Below the pieces are notes generated by a model, which saw only the letters and a list, made by a program, of their open reading frames with translations, had not been told where the DNA came from and ran no database searches. A stretch of 64,000 nt of DNA from Anaerovorax odorimutans (GTDB lineage Bacteria; Bacillota; Clostridia; Peptostreptococcales; Anaerovoracaceae), in NCBI RefSeq assembly GCF_024459955.1, contig NZ_JANFXK010000007.1, positions 62,001 to 126,000 on the forward strand, read 5' to 3'. Below are positions 1-7,600 of the stretch, in pieces. A program made the position numbers and the translations under genes. The stretch's first letter is position 1. The number at the start of each line of letters is the position of its first letter.

Positions 1-123
1 TACGATATCTTTTCCCAGGATAATTTCCAGCATATCCTGTAGAATCTCCGGGTCCTCTACGGCTTCGGCAAACAAAAATCGATCCAGTAAATTTAAATCC
101 TTTAGTTCTTTCTTTTTCTCCAA
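1..123 (-). CDS. Rpn/PD-(D/E)XK transposase-like nuclease, N-terminus only
   Basis: The first 41 codons of a minus-strand gene that runs off the left edge. The start is a TTG at 123 with AAAGGAG about 7 nt upstream. The peptide contains KELKDLNLLDRFLFAEA followed by an EDPEILQDMLEIILGKDI stretch, the usual opening of clostridial Rpn-family (PD-(D/E)XK, recombination-promoting nuclease/putative transposase) proteins. The catalytic core lies outside the window, so activity cannot be judged. The family call is from remembered similarity of this N-terminal signature. Confidence 0.6.
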   Translation of the reverse strand, partial: MEKKKELKDLNLLDRFLFAEAVEDPEILQDMLEIILGKDIV

Positions 124-294
124 TTTCTTTCTCCTTTTAGTATATCAGTTTGCTTGATGAAGGCAAGGAAATCTTCTATGCCGTACATGAAAATAGTGAA
201 ACTTGCTGTGACGTGGCTTGCAAGTTATGGCATACGAGCCAGGTCGCAGCAGGTTATGATCTTGTCGCAGAATCGGCTTTTTTCCAATTTGTTC

Positions 295-366
295 TGCGAC
301 CAAGGCGTTTCTTTGGGGGCAATGGCTGCGGGACTTGCCGGTAAAATTGGAATTTGGTCGCAAACC
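295..366 (+). repeat. Dispersed repeat C, copy 1
   Basis: A 72-bp element bounded by a perfect 9-bp inverted repeat, TGCGACCAA at the left and TTGGTCGCA at the right. The same element, diverged and in opposite orientation, is found at 52874-52946. Conserved inner blocks include CAATGG, GCGGGA and TTGCCGG. It could fold as a long hairpin in DNA or RNA. No coding potential is evident. Confidence 0.6.
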
Positions 367-803
367 TAAAACCAGTCTCTGCTCTCTGCTGCATACGGAC
401 TGCGCTCAGCTAGGAAGGGACGCCTATTTGATTTCGCCTTATAACGCACTAAATTGTTTCCGGATCTTTTATCCAAAAGAACAGGCAAAAGCGGATCTTT
501 TTTCAACGTTTCTTGCCGTTGAGGGGCAATTTTAAGTGGAAATTTCACAAAACCAAACCCGTAACACCCGCAAACCCACAGATTTTATCCGCTCTGGTCC
601 AATTTCAAAGCAAAAAGCGCCAGGCAGGCAGGCCGTCTTCTCACCAGACAGCTCGCATCGTACAGACTTAAACATTCCATATATTTACATGTAATATTTT
701 ACCATTAACCTGGCGCCCTGTCAACCATTTCAGGAAGACGATTTTTTCACATACGGCCCTGTCGAAGTTGTTGTTGGAAAATGAAGAGAGCAGGGGCTGC
801 AAG

Positions 804-876
804 CCTTGGAAACACTTCAACAACAAAGTCGAAATGAGTCCGTTGTTGAGCAAATACCCATAGTGCTTAAAATGCT
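804..876 (+). repeat. Dispersed repeat B, copy 1
   Basis: Begins CCTTGGAAACACTTCAACAA and contains an inverted repeat TCAACAAC / GTTGTTGA. A clear second copy in the same orientation lies at 53148-53221. In both places repeat A follows about 130 bp downstream, so B and A travel as a composite. Confidence 0.6.
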
Positions 877-930
877 TCGGCCTTCTCAAAAAATTATAAG
901 ATGTGAACCCCTCACCGAAGGGGCAGTTCC

Positions 931-1090
931 GGTAACTTTCCCTAATTTTTTCAAAAAGTTACGCATTTTTCAACGATCCTACGGCCTTCAGAACGGCTGC
1001 CAGCGCAAATTTTCACTTTTCGCGATTTCGAGCGCCCGCAAACCCACAACTTTGCGTAACTTTGCATGATTTTTTTGAAAAGTTACCGCG
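931..1090 (+). repeat. Dispersed repeat A, copy 1
   Basis: About 160 bp. Each end is a small palindrome: GGTAACTTT..AAAGTTACGC on the left and GCGTAACTTT..AAAGTTACCGC on the right, so the two ends are also inverted repeats of each other. Conserved interior blocks are TTTTTCAACGATCC, CGGCCT and CCCACAACTTTGCGTAA. Copies occur at 44996-45156, 53281-53440 and (right half only) 63402-63457, always between genes. It resembles a MITE or a structured intergenic repeat; no transposase is present. Confidence 0.7.
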
Positions 1091-1146
1091 CCCGCAGGCT
1101 ACAACGAGGCTTCAATTCCCTGCTTTCAAAGCGGGCTGCCCCAAAG

Positions 1147-1184
1147 AAAAAACGGTCAAAACCGCGAACCCGTAGCTTTGACCG
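1147..1184 (-). terminator. Rho-independent terminator of the por operon
   Basis: On the minus strand, just past the porB stop, CGGTCAAA pairs with TTTGACCG (1153-1160 and 1177-1184) and is followed by a run of six Ts. It ends the minus-strand operon starting near 4500. Confidence 0.75.
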
Positions 1185-1195
1185 CCATGCCTTTT

Positions 1196-2125
1196 CTATT
1201 TACATCTTTTCAGCAGCTTTTCCCACTGCTCGTCTACATACTCTTGTGTGTTCTCAATCATCCACTCGTTTCCCGGGCGGAACATATGCTTGAATCTTCC
1301 CTGTTTTGCCAGGAATTCTTCTACCGGCTTTTTCCGCTTGGGCTCGTAAGTGATGCGCCATCTGCCGTTTTCGATCTCGTACAGCGGCCATACGCAGGTA
1401 TCCACAGCCAGCTGACAGATTTCCGCCAGGTCCTCCGCCTCGTATCGCCATCCTCTTGGGCACGGCGACAGCACGTTAAGGAAACAGGCTCCCTTGGTAT
1501 AGATCGCTTTATGGGCTTTTTCGTGGAGATCCTTAAAATTTCCGGTGAAGGTCGTCTGGGCCGCATATGGAATGTTGTGGGCCGCGATGATCTCCGTCAG
1601 ATTTTTTTTGTTTTGAATCTTTCCCGGGCTGACGCTTCCCACCGGAGAGGTGGTGGCATCGGCGTAACGGGGCGTGGAGGAGGATCTTTGGATACCGGTG
1701 TTCATGTACGCCTCATTATCGTAGCAGACATAGACCATATCGTGATTCCGCTCCATTGCTCCGGACAGGGACTGCAGCCCGATATCATAGGTTCCGCCGT
1801 CTCCGCCGAAGGCGATAAACTTAAAGTTATCGGAAACCTTACCTTTCTTTTTCATAACCCGGTAAGCTGCCTCCACGCCGCTGATGGTGGCGGCGGCATT
1901 TTCAAAGGCCGTATGGATATAGCTGTCCTCATAGGCCGTATACGGATACATGAATGTGGAAACCTCCAGACAGCTGGTAGCGTTGGCGACTACGGCTTTG
2001 TCCTCTTCATCCAGCGCGCGCAGGACGCCTCTGACCGCTACTCCCGCTCCGCACCCGGCGCAAAGTCTGTGGCCGCCGGCAAGCCGTTCTTTTTTCTCAA
2101 CTTCTTTCTTTAAATTATATGCCAT
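1196..2125 (-). CDS. porB: 2-oxoacid (pyruvate-type):ferredoxin oxidoreductase, beta subunit
   Basis: A 309-aa thiamine-diphosphate-binding subunit of a four-subunit oxidoreductase that oxidatively decarboxylates 2-oxoacids to acyl-CoA and reduces ferredoxin (or runs in reverse). CAGCGAGVAVRG near residue 22 carries cluster-ligand cysteines. GGDGGTYDIGLQSLSG near residue 106 is the thiamine diphosphate/Mg motif, followed by NEAYMNTG. Length is normal for PorB. Its ATG overlaps the porA stop as TAATG, with little ribosome binding site of its own, so it is probably translationally coupled. It is the last gene of the C-D-A-B operon. Pyruvate is the default substrate by family resemblance, but the isoleucine-type T-box upstream leaves a branched-chain 2-oxoacid open. 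Confidence 0.85.
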   Translation of the reverse strand: MAYNLKKEVEKKERLAGGHRLCAGCGAGVAVRGVLRALDEEDKAVVANATSCLEVSTFMYPYTAYEDSYIHTAFENAAATISGVEAAYRVMKKKGKVSDNFKFIAFGGDGGTYDIGLQSLSGAMERNHDMVYVCYDNEAYMNTGIQRSSSTPRYADATTSPVGSVSPGKIQNKKNLTEIIAAHNIPYAAQTTFTGNFKDLHEKAHKAIYTKGACFLNVLSPCPRGWRYEAEDLAEICQLAVDTCVWPLYEIENGRWRITYEPKRKKPVEEFLAKQGRFKHMFRPGNEWMIENTQEYVDEQWEKLLKRCK

Positions 2126-3312
2126 TATATAAACCTCGAATCTCTTACACCTATGTAACGATAAACGTCTCCCGGATCGTCGTTGTCAAAGATAACGAAC
2201 AGATCCTGATAGATATCATAGAAGTCCTCAACCGTGATATCTCTGCCGCCCAGGCCGTAAATATAATTGACGGCATAAGGCTTGTTTTCCAAGTCGTACA
2301 GTGAGTTTCTGGCCTCGTTGAACAGCGGACCGCCGCTGTTGGAAAAGCTCTCCGCTTTATCCATGATGGCTACGGCTTTCACCTTGCACATGGCCTCGGC
2401 CAATGGGATTCTTGGGAACGGGCGGAAAACTCTCAGCTTGATCAGACCGACCTTTTTCCCCTCAGCGCGGAGACGGTCCACCGCCTCTTTGCCGGTTCCC
2501 GCGCTGGATCCGATGATTACCAGCGCCACTTCCGCGTCATCCATCATATATTCTTCAAAGAAACCGTAGCTTCTTCCGGTCAGATCTTCAAACTTCTCAG
2601 CCACATCCTTGATTACCGGCATGGCGTCCTTCATGGCCTGCGCCTGCTGTCTCTTGACTTCCATGTAGTACGGTGATGTTCCGTAAGGGCCTACTGCCAG
2701 CGGGTTCTCATGCTTGAGCAGATAATTCTCCGGCTTGTATTCGCCGACGAAGTCTTTCACTTTTTCATCCTCGATCAGCTCGATGTTGGACACACCGTGG
2801 CTGGTGATAAAGCCGTCCTGACAGATCATGATCGGCAGCCTGCACGCTTCGGAGATCAGCACGCCCTGAATAAAGTTATCATAGACCTCCTGATTGGTTT
2901 CAGCGTACATCTGCAGCCATCCCGAATCCCTGGCTCCCATGGAGTCCGAATGGTCGTTGTTAATATTGATCGGACCTGTCAGCGCTCTGTTTACAACTGC
3001 CATGGTAATGGGCAGTCTGGAAGACGCCGCCACGTATAAAAGCTCCCACATGAAGGCCAGCCCTGCGGACGAGGTGGCTGTCACCGCTCTGGCCCCGGCA
3101 GCGGAAGCGCCCATACAGGTGGACATGGCGCTGTGCTCGGATTCTACGGCAATAAATTCCGTATCTACCAGCCCGTTTGCTATGTATTCGGAAAAATACT
3201 GGGGAATCTCCGTGGAAGGAGTGATGGGAAACGCCCCCATCACATCCGGGTTAATCTGTTTCATCGCTACCGCAACAGCTTCGTTACCGGACATTCTGTC
3301 TCTGATTGCCAT
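2125..3312 (-). CDS. porA: 2-oxoacid (pyruvate-type):ferredoxin oxidoreductase, alpha subunit
   Basis: A 395-aa alpha subunit. The N-terminal half has the conserved GAFPITPSTEIPQYF, FIAVESEHSAMS and TATSSAGLAFMWE segments. NNDHSDSMGARDSGWLQ is typical of pyruvate synthase alpha chains. The C-terminal half is a transketolase-C-like domain (VALVIIGSSAGTGKEA, LKLRVFRPFP-like). The start is preceded by AAGGAGG, and the ATG overlaps the porD stop (TAATG). It forms the catalytic unit with the beta subunit. The full-length frame has no gaps. Substrate specificity cannot be settled from sequence alone. Confidence 0.88.
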   Translation of the reverse strand: MAIRDRMSGNEAVAVAMKQINPDVMGAFPITPSTEIPQYFSEYIANGLVDTEFIAVESEHSAMSTCMGASAAGARAVTATSSAGLAFMWELLYVAASSRLPITMAVVNRALTGPININNDHSDSMGARDSGWLQMYAETNQEVYDNFIQGVLISEACRLPIMICQDGFITSHGVSNIELIEDEKVKDFVGEYKPENYLLKHENPLAVGPYGTSPYYMEVKRQQAQAMKDAMPVIKDVAEKFEDLTGRSYGFFEEYMMDDAEVALVIIGSSAGTGKEAVDRLRAEGKKVGLIKLRVFRPFPRIPLAEAMCKVKAVAIMDKAESFSNSGGPLFNEARNSLYDLENKPYAVNYIYGLGGRDITVEDFYDIYQDLFVIFDNDDPGDVYRYIGVRDSRFI

Positions 3313-3617
3313 TATTTTACCTCCTTTACGAAATCAATCGCATCGAACGGGCAGACCTTAACGCAGATCCCGCAGCCCTTGCAGTGCATGTAGTCAAAGT
3401 CAAGCCGCTTTCCGTCCTTTACTGGAATAGAACTGTCCGGGCAATAAGGAATGCAAAGCATACAGTGCTTGCACTTATCTTCTTTGAATACCGGTTTCAT
3501 GATCCGCCAGTCGCCGGTGTTGACCAGCTTTGACGTGGCCGGCTCGAAAATCTCAGCCCCAATGGTCACATCCTGCCATGTGGACTGCTCGTTTATATCC
3601 TGTGCTCTTCTCTTCAT
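3312..3617 (-). CDS. porD: 2-oxoacid:ferredoxin oxidoreductase, delta (2x[4Fe-4S] ferredoxin) subunit
   Basis: A 101-aa ferredoxin-like subunit with two complete cluster motifs, CKHCMLCIPYCP (about residue 50) and CKGCGICVKVCP (about residue 80). The N-terminal 45 residues are the usual PorD extension. It passes electrons from the thiamine/cluster core to free ferredoxin. Its start overlaps the porC stop and its stop overlaps the porA start, a tightly coupled polycistron. Confidence 0.88.
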   Translation of the reverse strand: MKRRAQDINEQSTWQDVTIGAEIFEPATSKLVNTGDWRIMKPVFKEDKCKHCMLCIPYCPDSSIPVKDGKRLDFDYMHCKGCGICVKVCPFDAIDFVKEVK

Positions 3618-4204
3618 TAGCTTACCTTTACCTCTTCCATTGATTTTTTCAGCGCTTTCATATTTCCTTCGATCACGTCGGGCTTGTGGGAGAACTTATT
3701 GCGGAAGGATTCTTCCATGTCCTTAATGAACTGTTCCTGATCGATCACATGGCTCACCTTTACGGCCGCCGCCAGCATAGGCGTATTGGGATAATTCTTT
3801 CCCAGAGTTTCCATGGAAATTTTCTCCGCGTCCACCGCGCAGATCTTGCCGTCATAGTCGCCCAGCAGGCCGCGGATTTCTTCCGGCTCCTTTTTGCTGT
3901 TGATGATCAGCGCGCCGCCGTCTTTGAGTCCCGCCGTAACGTCCACGGTTCCCAGAAGAGTCTCATCTACTACAACTACATAGTCCGGGTGATAAATATT
4001 GGAATGAACCTTACATGGCTCGTCTGTAATTCGGTTGTAGGCTGTAATGGGCGCTCCCATTCTCTCAGGGCCGTATTCCGGAAATCCCTGAACATGTTTT
4101 CCTGAGTTGAAAGCTACGTCTGCCAAAAGAAGGCACGCCGTCTTGGCTCCCTGCCCGCCTCTTCCATGCCATCTGATCTCCACAGCTTCGTTTTTCTTTG
4201 TCAT
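3617..4204 (-). CDS. porC: 2-oxoacid:ferredoxin oxidoreductase, gamma subunit
   Basis: A 195-aa gamma subunit. IRWHGRGGQGAKTA near the N-terminus is the family hallmark (CoA-interacting gamma domain), followed by GFPEYGPERMGAP. An ATG at 4213 is possible but abuts the AAGGAAGG ribosome binding site. The ATG at 4204 has a 9-nt spacing and gives MTKKNEAVEIRWHG, so I chose it. It is the first gene of the operon, directly downstream of the T-box terminator at 4240-4275. Confidence 0.86.
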   Translation of the reverse strand: MTKKNEAVEIRWHGRGGQGAKTACLLLADVAFNSGKHVQGFPEYGPERMGAPITAYNRITDEPCKVHSNIYHPDYVVVVDETLLGTVDVTAGLKDGGALIINSKKEPEEIRGLLGDYDGKICAVDAEKISMETLGKNYPNTPMLAAAVKVSHVIDQEQFIKDMEESFRNKFSHKPDVIEGNMKALKKSMEEVKVS

Positions 4205-4239
4205 GTTTAACATCCTTCCTTTCCTGGTGTCGTTGTATT

Positions 4240-4500
4240 AAAAAAGGTTTTCGCCCTTGTATAAGGACGAAAACCATTAGCTTCCGCTATACCACCTAAT
4301 ACAACATACTAACATACGCGTTCCTGATAACGGAGGAATACCCGTCAGAGCTTACTTTGCTGTTCGGCCCTGCGGCTCGGAAGTGATTTTCGGTCTGCTC
4401 TCTCCTGGCTCGGGCTCGCACCATCCCCGATTCGCTTTCCATTCAAAAGTGCCTACTCTCTTCGTCAGCGCCTTTGTTCCTATTTCATTTTTATTGTCTT
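4240..4500 (-). promoter_or_regulatory. T-box leader, probable Ile (AUC) specifier, with attenuator
   Basis: Minus-strand leader of the por operon. It has the Stem I pieces GACGAAGAGAGTAGG and GGTGCGAGCC. A specifier-loop segment GAAAATCACTTCC puts AUC at 4387-4385. The antiterminator T-box sequence AGGTGGTATAGCGG lies near 4284-4297. The rho-independent terminator is GGTTTTCG..CGAAAACC (4246-4275) followed by a T-run. Known T-boxes bind uncharged tRNA to switch off termination, so this operon should be induced on isoleucine starvation. The specifier assignment is by alignment in my head, so Ile is likely but not certain. Confidence 0.82.
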
Positions 4501-4505
4501 TGTGT

Positions 4506-4534
4506 ATTCTAACGTATGCCCTATCAGATGTCAA
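4506..4534 (-). promoter_or_regulatory. Sigma-A promoter of the T-box/por operon
   Basis: On the minus strand TTGACA (4534-4529), a 17-bp spacer and TAGAAT (4511-4506): near-consensus, immediately upstream of the T-box. Confidence 0.8.
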
Positions 4535-4637
4535 TATTTTTTATATATTTTACACAAAAAATTTTATTTTTTCTTGTGTTCCGTCACTATGATTTTAGAC
4601 GATTTTCTTCGCTGCCGCAGTATTCTGCCTCTTGTTT

Positions 4638-7600
4638 TCAACGTTTATCGCGGACCGATTTCCTCTTTCTGAAATAGCCGGCCGTCAGGAGTGCCATAGC
4701 CGCCAGACTTAAGGCCGCTGCCAGCAGCACTTTCCACAGGCCCTTTTCCATGGACGGATCGCCGGTTTCTACCGAAGAAGCATCGCCCTTTGAGCCGCCC
4801 TTTTCGCTCTTACCGCCCTTGGCCGTTTCCTTTAAGTTTGTCATTTCAACCTTTATAATCCGGTTTTCGCCCGGCCCGACTTCGACCGCTTTCACGGTAA
4901 AGGGTACCTTTTTCGCTATCCGATAGCCCTTTGGCGCCTCTGTCTCCACCAGATAATACTGGGTGTCCGCTGTCAAAAGACCGCTGATCAAATGGGGAGC
5001 CTTGCCGTCCGATATCCATTTTTCCACAACGTTTCCGTCTTTGTCCTCCACCTGGAGATGGGCGCCGGCCAGAAGTTTTCCGCTTTCATCCTTTTTATAA
5101 AATTCCACTTCAACGGGCGGCTCTTTCCAGACAATTTCTCCTGTCGCGGGGTCGATCACAGTAGTGCCGTCTCCATCGTCATAAGAGGAGACCGATACCT
5201 TTCCCTGGGCGTCCGTTTTAAATTGAATTGTAATCGGATTCTTTGAGACGTAGCTGCCGTCGGGCGCTTTCAGCTCCCGTATTATATAGTTGGTATCCAT
5301 CAATACGCCTTCGAATTTGATCAAACCATCCTTATCCGTCACTGCAGTGGCAACCAGCTGCAGCTGGGAGGACTGCTCCTGTGCCTTGGCAGCTTTGGAT
5401 TTTTTTGCGGACTGCTCGGCCTTCACTTCTTTGTACAGGCCATAAGTGGATCCGGCCACCGGCTCATTTGTATTCTTTTCATTTACCTTATGAAGGATAA
5501 TGTCCGTGCGGGGAACATCGTTGATCCATGCGTTATTGGCCACCGGAGTACCGTCCTTTTTCGTAAGGCCTGAGGTCCCGGTGGGTTCCACTTTGGCATA
5601 GTAAATCGTCTTATCCTGCAGATAACCGGCAGGCGCTTTCGTTTCCTCGATTTCATACTGTCCCCAGCCGATTCCCTCTGCTGTGACGATGCCGTCTTCA
5701 TTGCTGTCAAAGGCTTTGCTGTTCCCCGTGCGCTTGCCCTGCTCATCCAATTCATAGAAGGTAAACCGGGCGCCGGCGAGAAGCTTTGTTTCCTTGCCAT
5801 CCGGCGCATTGAGGGCCGGGTTGGAGCAGGTTTCATGGATCAGACCGGCTTTCTTGAACTGTATTTTATATTTCTCGTTGTAAGCATAAAACTGCAGGCG
5901 CGTTGTATAGCCCGGCGACGGCGCGGTGAAGGAAAAGGATTGTTGGTCGCTTCCCAGCGTCACGTCCTCTTTGCCCTGCCCGGCAGCCTTTTCAACAGAG
6001 ATGAGTTTCCCCTTATAACCGGCTGCCGGCTCGATTTCGCGGATCGTGTATTCGAAATTCGGTTCCATTCCGCTGAAGGAAACCTTCCCGTCATTATCCG
6101 TGGTCTTCTTTTCAATTAAATGGTCGTCATAGAGCAGCGCAAATACTGCGCCTTTCAGCTTTTCATCCTTATGATCCACATCCAGCTTGGTGATTTCCAC
6201 ACGGCTGGCGTTGCTGACCGTTCCGCCGCCGCTGCCAACCAGCTCTCCTTGGCTCATCTGAACAGAAGTGTCCTTACTTTCAGGATCCATTCCTGTCATG
6301 CTGATTTCGTTGGAATAGGACTCTTTGTTCGTATCTGAGACAGCTGCGTTATAGGTCAGCACATAGGTTTTGGTTCCAGGATTATCCAGGTGAATTTTCA
6401 GCAGATAGGAGCCCGCCTCTTTTTTATAGGTATTCCCCTCCTGCAGGATCTCCGTTTCGTAGGAAAACGGTATGCTGTCTTCCTTAGGTTTAACGGTTCC
6501 ATCGGACAAAACCTCCGCCTCCCGAAGCTCAATGGAAGGCAGGTTCAGCGCCAGCCCCGGCGAAAGAATATCCGTCACATACGTATCCTTTGGCAGAGAA
6601 ATTCCTGGCTGGTTGATAACCACGTTATAGTCGATCCGCAGTCCTGCGGTCGTATCTATTTTCCCTGTTTTGTCCAGGAACTGATTTTTTATGTTAGTAT
6701 TTCCGCTGTCCGAAACGGGATTTGAGCTGGAGGTCTTGGTCAGCGTAGCCTGGTTGGATACAGGGATATCCCCATTATAGCTTTTAAATGCTTTCCCATC
6801 GAAAACGGCGTTCTCCACATCGATTTTCGTATCGAAGCAGATCGTTTTCGCTTCGTCACCGGTCTTGAAATCTTCAAGGTATACCCTCAGCTCCCCGGAG
6901 GAATAGGTGTAATATGGCTTGGCATCTCCGTCTTCACCCGCTGGAATCGGCGTTTTATCTGCAAAACGAATGGTATCCTTTTCCAGAAGGAGGCCCTGCG
7001 CAATCCGGTCGCTTACCACTGGGCCGGCCAGTGCCATTTTATCGTGATTTACCTCGATCCTCCACGACAGCGTCTTGCTGGCGTAATCGTATGTCGGGTC
7101 CTCTTTTTGCAGGACCGTATTGGTGGGTGTCACATTCCCGTCATCGTAGTCCAGATAGTCCTCACCGTCATAAAGCTCCACCTTATTATAAAAAGTCTTG
7201 GCCCCTGTCGCTGTAGTATTGGCCTCATAATAGTTTGGATCTGCCAGCTTTGTCGTTAAGGTAAACGTCGCGGTTTTTCCATTGAGTCTGTCGCCAAAGT
7301 TGAATTTCACCTTTCCCGGTTCACTTTTATCCACGAAGTTTGGAATTTCATCCTTAACCGCAGTCCCGCCTATCTTCAGGTTGCTGTAGGATACATAGGT
7401 CTGGCTGTTATCTCCCGTTGTATCATTGCCATGTGCCCCAAGAATATCCACTACCTGTGCGTTGTCCAAGGCAGCCTTGTTCTTGTTGACCGTTACCTCC
7501 CACGTAATTTCATGGGTGGATTCATTGTATGTGCCATTGGATTTTGAGATTACTGCCTGTGCGATCGGCAGTCCCTTATTCAGTGTTGGCACGCCGACCC

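Larger units (their letters stand above)
124..1146. other. Intergenic region made largely of dispersed repeats
   Basis: About 1 kb with no credible gene. Short open frames here lack ribosome binding sites and run through repeat sequence. It holds repeat C (295-366), repeat B (804-876) and repeat A (931-1090), all with relatives elsewhere in the window. Between 560 and 700 I see nothing I can name. Confidence 0.6.

Noticed and set aside
806-1293. Open frames of 75-87 codons on the plus strand
   Set aside because: They run through repeats B and A and the por terminator, without ribosome binding sites.
1178-2113. 311-codon plus-strand frame opposite porB
   Set aside because: Antisense shadow of a well-supported gene; no family resemblance or ribosome binding site.
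4352-4534. 60-codon minus-strand open frame
   Set aside because: It lies wholly within the T-box leader and its promoter; the conserved leader elements explain the sequence.
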